From Cymodocea nodosa (taxonomy: Eukaryota > Streptophyta > Magnoliopsida > Alismatales > Cymodoceaceae), in the NCBI GenBank assembly GCA_036874045.1, contig CM072347.1, forward strand, positions 7,566,501 to 7,630,500: a DNA stretch of 64,000 bases, written 5' to 3'. The notes under the pieces were generated by a model, which worked only from the letters and a program-made list of their open reading frames with translations, did no database searches and was not told the DNA's origin. The position numbers and the translations under genes were made by a program. This document shows, piece by piece, positions 35,996 to 47,483 of the stretch (position 1 is its first letter; each line of letters starts with the position of its first letter).

Positions 35996-38796
35996 TTAGT
36001 CCTTTCTCCTAAGTTCATCTACTTCCTTTTGGAGTTTCTCTAGGTATTGCTCTAATTGATTTATCCGATCTACAACTCCAATAATGTCTCCAAAAGGTAC
36101 AAGTACTTCAGTAGATGCAGCATTGTAGTTTTTGTATTCCTTCACTAAAATGGCCCTTGATTTTATCCTTTTAGATGTCCATGTCGTGAAGTCAATATAG
36201 TCCACCATTAATTTAGGTATCAAATCTCCATAAAATAATTTCTTCCTTGTAGATTTTATCTTGGACAGGAAGACTTAACACCAATTAATTTGGATTCTAT
36301 TCACAACTGCATATGTGACCCACTTGACAAATTGACTTAGTTCAATATCATGGCCTTGCCATTGGTGGACATTTTTAATCAAAATGTTAGCTACCATGTA
36401 TTCTTTACTATTTAAGTGCTTTAGTCTATTTAATAATGGCACATCAAGATTGAAAGCTAAACTGTCCTTGATTTCTTGTTCTGTCCACTTAACGGTAGTT
36501 ATGCTTTCCAAAATTTCTTTCCCTTCATTTTTCAATCCTAAAATGTTATGGAGAAGCTCTAATGTTATTTGTACATTAGCTTGTTCTACGTTGAAAATTA
36601 ATTGTCCTTCTTCTCTTTGCTCTTGCTGCTGCTGCTCCTACTCATCCTTAGATTCGGATAGCAGGTCTACAAAAATAGGCTCTATAGGCCCTACTGTAGG
36701 ATCGTTGTATCACAAGAGAGGAGGTGAATTGTGTCTTTAGTAATTAAATTACTAGTGGATAAAACAAGAGCACAAAACACTTGTAAATGAAATTCTATTC
36801 TTTATAAACATTAAAGACAGAATTTACAATATCTTTTCAGCTCAATTCCTTTCTTGACGATTTTAATATAGTAAAATTCGATATACAATTCAAATAAAAA
36901 GATGAAGTTCTTATTCAAAACTAATTTTGAATTGTATAAAACCTGATCTTTATGCATGCAGCTCCTTTTCTTCTTTTTGCTTAGCTTCTGTATCTCTTCT
37001 TCTCCAGTTGTCGAATTTCTAGACTTCTTGTGTTTGCAGTTCCTTTTCTGAAATTGCTTGGAATTTTGTACTTCTTCTGATGTTAGAGAATTTTTCTAGA
37101 TATGAATATTCAAACTTAACTTTTTAGTTAGGGATCCGGATTGAATATTTAGACTTGGTTTTTGAGATTGGGATCCTCTATTTGTAATGTAGCTTGTACT
37201 CTCTATTAGTAGTCGAACTCTGTTGTCTTTCACATTCAACATGTTCATCTACTTGATCCATAATCTATAATCTATAATCCATAATCCATAATCCACATAC
37301 TAATTTTTTCTTTAATCCAAATTACTATCTATTTGAATTTCCACTTTCTCCACTATCATTTTGAATTTCCACGATCTCCACTCGTAGATTCACCGAAACT
37401 ATATTCTTAGAGTCTAGTAGAATATCTTCTAACTCTTCGATTTAGTCGAATACTTATCCTTTAAGTCTTGTAAAAACTCGAATACTTATTTGTAACTCTT
37501 CGAGTTTTTGCACCTATAAAACACGTGACTAAACATAGCAAACTTATCTGTTCGTTAGTCAGTTTATAAAACTCAAAGACTTATCTATCCATGCGTATAA
37601 AAACTCGAACAGTTATCTAATTATTCGATTTTCATTATCGAACGCACATGGAAAATACGTGATAAATTAAAACATTAAAAACACACCTACAGAGAAATTA
37701 ACTATACGAGTTTTTAACATAACTATTTGACAAAAATGAAACGTTAACTATCCGAAAGTTAACTATCTGAAATAAAAATGAAACTTTCCGATAATCTGTT
37801 AACATTTAATTACGTGACAATTATACTTAGAGAATATTATTTAGACTTATTTACAAACTTTAATAAAACATATATCATCAAAACAAAATTCCTAACATCT
37901 ACTGATATTTGCATATCAGATTTAATCTCTTCTTGATGTTCAGGCACTATCTCTTTTCCTTTCCTTCTAATTAACTATGCCTGATCTTCCTCTTCCTCCT
38001 CTGAGATTAAATCTACAAAAATAGGCTCTACAGGCCCTCGAGCCACAAGTACTAACTCTTCTTGTTTTACTTTTTCAATAACTAGTCTCGAAGGACTAGC
38101 TTCAGTTTCTTTTGCAGCCATTGATTTAGCTGCTTTTGATGTTGCTCTACTTTTATTTTGTATTGGGCCCTCAACTTTTCTTCGGTCATTTTCCTATAGA
38201 GTGCATTATATAGTAAATGCATTTTTGCCACAGCCATATCCTCAGAATTTCCTTGGCTCTTGGCAACTTTAACCAGCTCTACAAATTCTTTCCATTTGTC
38301 TAGTGTAGATGGCCCAAAAAATGATGCTCTTTCTAACAGCCTTGGCGGTGGACTGGATGCTCCTAGTTGTTGTTCCTTAGAGATAGGTCTTTTAGCAGTC
38401 GGTTCCTCTTGTTCTTCAATTGCATGTTCTTCATTTCCTTTCCTCTATTGTTCCCAGATTGCCCACTGAGCACGTCCACCTATGCATCTTTTGAACCATA
38501 GTCAGGATTTACATTGAATCAATTCTAGGGCAACTTCATTATTTGGTCTGATTTTTCTCTCTATTTAATGCAACTTCTGTAGCTACTATGATTCTTGTTT
38601 CCATAATTTGAGGTATTTTTATGTCTAAATCTACTAAAACTTTCCTCTAGTAGAAAAGGTTAGATTCTACCTTTTGTAGCTCTTTTTCCCGTGTTGTATT
38701 TCTGATCTTCTACTTTGTGTGCCATTCTTCCGATTCTTTGAGAAATTCTGTCGTGTCAACTACGTCCTCCCAAAATTCTAGTGTCATCTTTGTCAT
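35996..38796 (-). pseudogene. Accessory ORF next to gypsy pol, split by a solo LTR
   Basis: The start at 38796 gives MTKMTLEFWEDVVDTTEFLK. A helical charged segment and an acidic region with two copies of a GPxEPIFVDLxSExxxE motif follow (near 36640-36690 and 37995-38045). The shared C-terminal domain comes last: LGLKNEG, VNRIQINW, KKLFYGDL, and an end with leucine-spaced coil (INQLEQYLEKLQKEVDELRR). The motif set is the same as in the copia aORFs, although the neighbour upstream on this strand is a gypsy integrase. A TATA-like box lies at 38892-38900. The B-family solo LTR at 36695-37897 lies inside it. Broken, several breaks. Confidence 0.72.
36695..37897 (-). repeat. Solo LTR of copia family B
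   Basis: 1,203 bases matching the B LTRs end to end (TGTAGGATCG...CCTAACA on plus), with no internal region. Flanks are CCTAC and TCTAC, a 5-base target duplication with one difference. The CCATAAT heptamer array is longer here (about 37258-37297) than in B. Such solo LTRs arise by recombination between the two LTRs of a full element. Confidence 0.88.
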
Positions 38797-39339
38797 TGTA
38801 GAGTAATGGAACAGAATGGAATTGCTTTGATCTCTACAATTTTAAGTTCTAAATGATTCTACGGATAATGCCCCCAAATCCTAAGTTTTAGTATAAATAA
38901 GCCCTAAGTTTAGGTGGGTAATCGGGTCATTTTCTCGTGCAAACTCTTGCTCTCTCATTACCTCTCCGTAGAGTTACAATTAACTCCACGGACTAAGTTC
39001 GTAGACTTAACTATAGTACTCTATTGAGTTATAGTTAACTCAACGAGGTAAGTTCGTTAACTTATCCTAGACTCAACGGAGTAAGTTCGTTGAGTTAAGC
39101 GTAACTCAACGGACTTTTTGTAAAGTTATAATTAATAAAAATACTTATAATAATAATTTTTACTTCGGTCAAGACTAAAGAATTTTCGGTCTAACCAACT
39201 CTTAATTTTTTTTTCAACATTTTAGCATTTCAGACAAACCGTTATATTCCTCGGTTGAATTGAAATTAAATACTATATATATTTTTTTTTTACAAATAAC
39301 ACACACTTAGATAATAATTTTTTTTACTAAGTAAAGCTC
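38797..39339 (-). promoter_or_regulatory. Spacer between gypsy integrase and aORF with internal promoter candidate
   Basis: No gene. The TATA-like box on minus, CTTATTTATA (38892-38900), is ~96 bases before the aORF start. Upstream lies an array of AACTCAACGGA / CGTTGAGTTA inverted repeats (38960-39120). Poly-T tracts occur near 39285 and 39320. Confidence 0.45.
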
Positions 39340-41307
39340 GAGTAGTCCTCTACTCTTACTTCTTCTATAATTCTAAAGTAACTTTTTGGTATCTTCAAAA
39401 TAAGTCTAAGTCTTTGTTCATTTACTTTAAATATATTCTGATTTTTAGGAATTTCAATTTCAATAGCTCCATAGGGATAAATATTTCAAATTGTATAAGG
39501 TCCTGTCCATCTAAATCTTAATTTTCCTAGATGGTTATGGAGTCTAGTCATGTAAAGATATACTTCTTGTCCTATTTCAAAGGTTTTTGGAATAATTTTC
39601 TTGTCATGTTAGAACTTCATTTTCTCTTTTTCTCTTATAGTTTTCGAATAAGCTTCATTCCTAAATTCTTCTAATTCAATCAATTGCATTTTCCTGTTTT
39701 TAGCAGCTTGATTTAAATTACTGTTAAGAGTTTTTAATGCCCAATAAGCTTTATGTTCAATTTCAACTAGTAAATGACAACTTTTTCCATATACTAGCCT
39801 AAAAGGTGACATACCTAAGCTTGTCTTATAAGCAATTCTATAAGCCCAAAGTGCATCTATTAATCTATTAGCCTAATCTATTTTAGTAGGATTTACTATT
39901 TTTTCTAAGATTAACTTAATTTGTTTGTTTGCACTTTCTACTTGTCCACTGGTTTGCAGATGATATGATGTTACAATTTTGTGATTTACTCTATATTTCT
40001 TCATTAAGGTTTCAAAACTTCTATTACAGAAATGAGTTCCTCTATCACTAATAATAACTTTAGGTATTCCAAATCTGGCAATTATATTAGTTCTTATAAA
40101 ATGTATTACCACTTTGTTGTCATTAGTTTTTGTAGGAATAACTTCTATCCATTTAGATACATAATCCACCCCCAACAATATATAATTAAATTGGTTAGAC
40201 ATAGGAAATAGACTCATAAAATCTATTCCCCACACATCAAAGATTTCAACCTCAACAATAGGATTAAGAGACATCATATTCCTCTTTGATATTCTTCCTA
40301 TTTGTTGACATTTTAAACAACTTAAGCAATATTTATGAGCATCTTTGAATAGTGTTGGCCAATAAAATCCACATTGTAAAATTTTGGCAATAGTTTTCCC
40401 TAAACCAAAATGCCCTCCACATACTTGGTCATGGTAGAAAGATAATATGCTCTGATATTCAGTTTCTAGAACAGACTTCCTTAAAACTAGATCAGGACAT
40501 TTCTTAAATAAGTATAAGTCTTCCTAGTAGTAATATTTTACTCTTGAAAATAACAATTTCTTATCCTGTCTATTCCAATCTTTGGTGTTAAACTAGTAAC
40601 TAAGTAATTAACTATGTCTTCATACCAAGACATTGTGTTCATGGTCATTAATTGTTCATCAAGAAAATTATCCTTAATTTCAATGTTTGATTTTTCTGTT
40701 TGTAATCTTGATAAGTGATTTGCTACTACATTCTCACAACCTTTTTTATCTTTAATTTCTAGATCAAATTCTTATAATAATAATATCCATCAGATCAATC
40801 TAGGTTTAGTCTCTTTCTTTGCTATTAGGTGTTTTAAAGTTGAATGATCCATGTATACTATCACTTTAGCTCCAATCAAATATGATCTAAACTTTTCTAA
40901 AGCAAACACAACAGCTAATAACTCTTTTTCAATAGTTGTATAATTAACTTGAGCATCATTCAAGGTTTTGCTTGCATAATGAATCAATCTAGAAGATTTT
41001 TCTATCTTCTGTCCTAGCATTGCTCCTATAGTAAAATCAGATGGATCGCACATTAATCAAATGGATGGTTCCAATCAGGTGCTTGTATTATAGGAGTTGA
41101 AATTAAGCTAGTTTTAAGCTTGAAAAATGCTTCTTTGCAATTTTTATCAAAGTTAAATGAGACATCTTTTAATAGATAGTTAAAGGTCTAGCTATTTTGC
41201 TAAAATCTTTAATAAATCTTCTATAAAATCTTACATGTCTTAGAAATGATCTAATATCTTTTATTGATTTAGGTTCTGGTAGATTAGAAATTACTTCTAT
41301 TTTAGCT
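39340..41307 (-). pseudogene. Gypsy (Athila/Tat) pol, RNase H and integrase part
   Basis: Reading on minus there is an end-of-RT block (IRSFLRHVRFYRRFI), RNase H ([49 protein letters not shown] at 40790-41053) and an integrase zinc region near 40290-40440. The integrase core follows (EIFDVWGIDFMSLFP, ISDRGTHFCN; 39873-40277) and then a C-terminal part with MSPFRLVYGKSCHL and EHKAYWALK (39609-39812). The last is a hallmark of the Athila/Tat branch. It is the 3' half of the pol whose 5' half is at 54691-56438. Broken, many breaks; age above the copia insertions. Confidence 0.88.
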
Positions 41308-42933
41308 TGTAGGATCGTATGGCTACACAAGAGGGGAGTGAATTGTGTTTTTCAACATTTTCAAATATAATTGAAACTTTAAAACTCAAAAACAAGTTCG
41401 AGACACTATTTTTATAAAATTATTTTTATTCAAGGTTTCAATTACAATATACAATTCAATTCTCCTCAGAAATTGTAGATGCAATTATATATCAATACCA
41501 TGTTTCATCTATACAATTTCATAACTACAAATAGAGAAAACTAATTTACGGAATTTAAAACATTTCTCCCTATTTGAGATATTTCTTCTTCTCTTTCTTC
41601 TTCAGCAATTCTTCAATGACAAATATTGTCTTTCTCTACTTCACTGAATTTTCTTTCTCCTGATACTTCAGATCTTCAGTGACATAAATTTGACCTTTTT
41701 CTGCTTCACTGAATTTTCTTCCACTTGATACTTCAAATCTTCAGTGACATATATCTTACCTTTTTATGCTTTATTGAATTTTCTTCCACTTGAGAGTTTT
41801 TCCTCGAAGAGATGTTTTTAATCATTGAAAAGATTTTTCTTTTGGTGTGTAGGGATAACTGATCAATGAGAATTCTATGTCTTTTATACTGTATCTTCAT
41901 TTGATGCATATCCTCCACGTTTAATCACTCAGTTTTCCACTTCTTCACGTCTTTTCTTTTTCCTTCATCAAAATACATATGTTCTGACTCACGTTTACAT
42001 TTTATTTAATCATTAATTCTAGATCTCTGAAAAATTTCCTGCAAAATAAACTTTCTTTTCCAAAATTTTTCATCAAGTATAATAAGAAGTCGTTACTTTA
42101 ATGTTAACTAAACAAGTAACACAAGTATATATATAACTTAACGTTTCTAACTTAACGAGTTCCTCATGTGCCAACTCACGTAACAAGTACTGTAGTTAAC
42201 TCAACGAACTATCTTCGTGGTGTTATGCTAACTCAACGAACTATCTCCATTGTGTTACGATAACTCAACGAACCATCTCCGTTGTGTTACGCTAACTTAA
42301 TGAACTAGTAATAAATAAATGTTTTTATAATAAGAATTTTACCACGTGCAAAAATAACAACTTAAGATTATAACGCTAACCTAACGCGTTGCCTTAGTGT
42401 TCAATATTGCAACTCAACACATTTAGTTATATTAACTTAATAAGTTAAACATGTGCATCACACGTGATACAATATAACATTCGTAATTTATAATTTCACC
42501 ACGTGTATAACACTAACTTAACGAGTTTGTCTCTTCTTTTACTCACTAACTTAATGAGTTCTCACGTGACCCATTTTGACCTTTAAGCCTCTAACTTAAT
42601 GAGTTTTCATGTGATCTTTATATGAACAACACTCTAACTTAACGAGTTGTCTAAACATGCACTATTCATGATACAGAAAATATAACTTTAAAACATATTA
42701 TGTTTTTCAATAAAAACACACGTTAACTTAACGTTTAGTTAAATGAGAAATTAATGCAACGAAACGACTAGTTATTAATTAGTGTAATTTAAGATCCAAT
42801 ACAGACAAGTATTTATATCAGTATGCTTTTTCTATATTAATTGATGATTTTAATTTCTTTTCACAAGCAATAGTAATTGAACAAATATGATTATTTTCAT
42901 TCAGCACACATCATCAAAACAAAATACTCAACA
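41308..42933 (-). repeat. 3' LTR of C
   Basis: 1,626 bases, TATA box 41881-41888 (TATAAAAG on minus). Three imperfect copies of the GTGAAGC...TCACTGAAG repeat lie in the R/U5 part (41610-41780), one more than in A2. It lacks the CCGAAAC/TTCGG block that A2's LTRs carry in U3. Confidence 0.92.
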
Positions 42934-42947
42934 ATCTCCCCCTTTTT
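42934..42947 (-). other. Polypurine tract of C
   Basis: AAAAAGGGGGAGAT on minus, identical to that of A2, against the LTR start TGTTGAG. Confidence 0.88.
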
Positions 42948-43540
42948 GATGATGACAAAACCATATTAAATCAATTATGAAATATATTTAACTCAACAAA
43001 ACACATTTGCTGAGTTAACTTTTAATTCAACAAACAATTTTGTTGACTTAAGTTCACTTAAGCTTATTTCTATTGTTTGTGTAAAATTCACCTCTTAGAA
43101 ATAAAACTTCTAGATGTCAATAATTATATAAGTATCATTTCTCTACCTTTCATTATATAATTTAATAACCATATAAGTATCATTTCTCTACCTTTTAGAT
43201 TATATTATCATTTGTCAGATTACAATAACCATAAATATCATCTCTCTTAATACTATATGCAATTAAAATCATAATAATCTTTTTTTTATAACATTTCTCC
43301 CCCTTTTGTCATTAATCAAAAAGATAATTACATAGAATATATAGTAAGAGATATGTTTACAACAATGCTCTCTATAAATAATAATAAGAATGGTAAACAT
43401 TTATAGAAAAATGTATTGTTCAATGAATCAAATAATGAATACAAACATTACATTTTGTATTTAGAAATAAGCAAACAAGTAGTTATCTATTCCTCCAAAG
43501 TATATCACTTATAGCATTACATATTTTATCTCCTAGATGC
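42948..43540 (-). other. 3' untranslated region of C
   Basis: AT-rich, collinear with 19090-19578 of A2, including the second purine-rich motif seen on plus as TTCTCCCCCTTTTG near 43305. No gene. Confidence 0.6.
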
Positions 43541-45905
43541 CTAATATCATTTCTGATGTCGTTAAGTACATCATCTAGGTCAAGAGGTTGTTGTTTTGCT
43601 TGAACTGAATAACTTTGTTGTTGTAGTTGAATTTGTTCTGTACAATCTGTTGGTTGTTGTTATTGTGTTTGTTGAGGTTTATGCAAGACTTGGAATTTTT
43701 GCAAATCTTTTATACTAAAAGCTCTCATGCCTTTAGTTTCAAAGGACCAGTCGGATAAATTCAATTGGCTTGCAAGGATTCTACATACAACATCATCATA
43801 AAATAACTTTGAACTCATATGCTGTAGTTGAGAAGTAAAAACATCAAACCAATTGATTTGAATTTTATTCAGTAGACCATAAGTGGCATATAAATAGCTT
43901 CTGCTGACTTCCATATTGTGTCCGACTCTTTGAAATAAATTGGCATGCAATATATTTGCAATAAACATTGCCTCTACATTCAGATTTTCCATGAGTTATA
44001 TTTGCAATAAAACATCAAACCAATTGATTTGAATTTTATTTAACAGACCATAAGTGGCATATAAACAGCTTCTACTGACTTCCATATTGTGTCCGACTCT
44101 CTGAAATAAATTGGCATGCAATATATTTGCAATAAACCTTGCCTCTACATTCAGATTTTCCATAAGTTTCATTTCAGAATATACATCTGGAATATTTGAT
44201 AAGGATTGAATGTTCCATTCTAGTTGTCTATTCATGTCAAATTTGATGGTAACAACACCTTCATTCTTTAATCCCAAAATTTCAAAAATTAATTCAGGAG
44301 ACAATATTAACTCCTGTTTATTTATTTGAGTTTGCAGTATATTTTCATTCTTGACCAAATTGCTATAAAAAGCTGTAATAAGCTCTTTGTATTGTTTCCA
44401 TTTTGTTTCAATTGGTAAAAATTGAATGAGGCTTTGATACTCAAATAAATCTCTCATATCAATCAAATTTCTGAATTTTATTGGTCTAGCATGTAGAATC
44501 TGACATGTAATTAGATTATTGTATTTCTGTAATGCTTCCTTAGATCTAAAATAAATTGAATTTCCTTGAATTTGTAATACTGTACATAAAGAAGGTGATA
44601 CCTGAAGCCGTGATTCAGAGTTTAATTCATCTTCAGGAACTTCTTCTTCAAAATGAATGTCATGTTGTTCCTCTGTGAAAACATTTTCTTGAAGCTGCGT
44701 ATGTATACTTGATTCTTCAGCTTCAACAGTGTAAGGAACATTTTCAATATTCGCCACATTTATTTGTTCAGTTTCTATAGAAAATACAGAGTTCAAATTT
44801 TACACCAATTGATCAACCTATGTATCTATTTGTAATTTTTCAATTTTTGTAACAGATAGTTCCATTTGTACATGCTATGAATTCTCACACTCTGCTTCTA
44901 TAGATTCTGAAGAAGGCTGGTTGACATTTAGCTCTTCTAGAGTCTTAACTTTTTCAATATCTGCTACTCTAGACAATTCAGCCTGTGAACTAGTTACTGC
45001 CTCAACATTGTCAATTATATCTGCAATAACTTGTTCAATGTTAGTTGCCTGATGCTCTGATTTTTCAATTTCTACATCATCAGGGTTTGTACTTATAGAA
45101 AAACTTGAGCTCATATTTGACTTGCATTTCTTCTCAAGTTTTCTAGTAAGAGAAAATAAAGTCTCATTATCATCATCAGTTTCAGTATGCTTGGAACTGA
45201 TGAGTTTATCAAATGCATTATAAGGTAGAATGTCTAGATATACATTGTCCTTTGGAAATAAATGCTCATCTGATTGTCCTTGTTCAATAGACTTTATTTC
45301 TATAGACATAATTTTTCTTCTTCTATAATATTTCTATTTCTCCTCTGCAAGTATTGCTATTTTCTTTTCAAATTACTCTAGAAAAGTTTTCTACTTTAAT
45401 TCTTCAAATGCACTTTCTATTGCTATAGCCTTTTGAAGATTTTCGACTTTTCTTTTATCTACAGCAATATATGATTCTACTTGTTTTGAAAATAAAGGAG
45501 TAGGGATAGTTGATTCATGCTCTTCCTCAAATGCATGTAGTCTTGTACCGTTTATAGGTATTTAAGGAATTCTAGTTGATGTACCTACACCTTTTTCCAA
45601 ATATTGTGCATACTGCTCGAGAAATGCAATCTCAGCACATTTCATTCTGTATTCTCTATCAAATTTACTACGAATACCCATGTATATAATATTTTCATTT
45701 GTATGTTGAAGCTCTTGTCTAACTTCATCTATTATACCTTGAAGAAAGAAGTAATCTCTATAAATTTCTATTAACCTTTTGTCCACTCAAAGTATTTTCT
45801 TGAACCAGGTGCGTGGAACTTCATCAGTATCGATTTCTTTTCCTTTTGCATCACCTTTGCTTTGCCTTTTCCTCTGCCATGACCTTTGTAGAACTTGGAA
45901 ACCAT
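43540..45905 (-). pseudogene. Accessory ORF (aORF) of copia C
   Basis: The start at 45905 opens MVSKF with a basic stretch, followed by VDKRLIEIYRDYFFLQGII and a charged coil, an acidic middle (FEEEVPEDELNSES) and the C-terminal domain (FYSNLVKNENIL, LGLKNEGV, ILHANLFQRVGHN, KIQINWFDV, SKLFYDD) with a Gln/Asn-rich tail near 43570-43680. It lies in the envelope-like position after pol, separated from it by ~1.6 kb. No signal peptide or membrane segment is visible, so there is no support for a true envelope protein. TATA-like box at 45988-45996. Broken, several breaks. Confidence 0.78.
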
Positions 45906-47483
45906 TGTCGTAGGTTGTAACAGCAACAAGTGAGAAATATTTTCTTGACAAAGTTTACGAATAACCTAAGTGCCCGTGTAATAAGTGTTTAAATAGGGTT
46001 TTTAGGTGAATAACTCAACGTATAAAAGTTGAGTTTGGATTTCAAATGAGTATTGAATATAGTTTATTCAATCAAGGTACCCAAAAAATTCCAGTATAAC
46101 TCGTTGACTTAACTAACCTAATGAGTAAAATGCTGTCTAAAGGTTGTTTTACACGTTACCTTATATAACATAACGTTCAGTTAGTACACTTAACAAAAAA
46201 AAAGTTTCGGATGCTTTCAATTGAAACCTTCCAAGGACAACACACATGCTACACTTAACATTATCTTGAGAACATTGTAAACTATTCTAGCATTCTCTTC
46301 TTATGAATCTAAAATAGTTTGTTTGTCTTTTTAAATTGTTTTATCAAGATCTTAAGAGGACTTTAATTCAGATTAACCAAGATTTGTATTCTGAATTATA
46401 TTAATCTATTTTGGACATTGTTAATCCTCCCCCTACAAATATACTTCTTATATATTCAATAACATACAAAATATACTTGTATAACAATAGATGTTAAGTA
46501 TAACTAGACTTTTAAATTTTCTTTTCAAAAACTTCCGTTATCCTAAATTCATCAAAAATGATTTTCAGAATCAATTCCTACTGTATATGAATCAAAACAC
46601 AACTTTGAACTCAATATGATTAATTCAAGGAGAATAAAAGATTGTATCTCAAATAAACGTTGTCAAAAGTACTAATGTTGATTTAATAAATCAATATTCA
46701 TATTTGTAGAAACTATATTCGATTCAAAGATATTTGTAATTAGTGAAAGATTTTTTTTTTTTCAAAATAATAAATATTCATAATTTTCTTTAAAAGTTAG
46801 TTTGAAAAACTTGAATCATACAAGAGCTTTCTAATGTACCCGTGAAATGAGCTTTCAGTCAATAATCCCAGATCTGATTAGGACCTTAGGTTGCCAGATT
46901 TAAAGAATCCTTTTTTAGGACAACAATCCTTACATACCTATCTACTAAAGTACAAAAGTCTCGTGATTAAACTGATCAATAAACTCTCAAAGATTTTCAA
47001 TTTGTAAGTACTTTTCATTTTAAGCATAGTATATATGTATTACATTAATACAAATGCAATAAAACACAAATCTCATACAATTTTTACTTCAATGATTTTA
47101 CTGAAAATATGAATCAGTTTCAATAAGTTCATACTTTTAATTAACAGTTTAAGATGATTTACAAATAACTTATTTTACAAATTTAATCAATTAAGTCAAA
47201 TTTATGCATGATCATATGCACTTTCCTTGATTCAAAGAAAACACTTTATCAAAATTTCAGAATTTCAGAAGTATTTAATGTTTTTCATTTAAACTTCCAC
47301 TTAAAATCATAAAAACCATTAAAATTTATAACTTACTTAAAATCAATAAGATACTACTATGATTTCACAATAAATACATAGTATCTTAAGTAGCAGTTTA
47401 GATATTACTTAGATATTTATGATAAGTATATAATATCTATGAGGTGAACAACATCATCAATAATATTTATCTTTTTGTGGAGT
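45906..47483 (-). other. Spacer between pol and aORF of C
   Basis: About 1.6 kb, AT-rich, nearly identical to 1790-3380 of A1. A TATA-like box lies at 45988-45996 and a purine-rich stretch (GTAGGGGGAGG on minus) at 46427-46437. 46420-46640 resembles the gypsy 3' untranslated region. No gene. Confidence 0.65.

Noticed and set aside
43540-45905. True envelope gene in the copia elements
   Set aside because: The position fits, but no signal peptide, membrane span or fusion-like segment is visible, so I call it an accessory ORF only.
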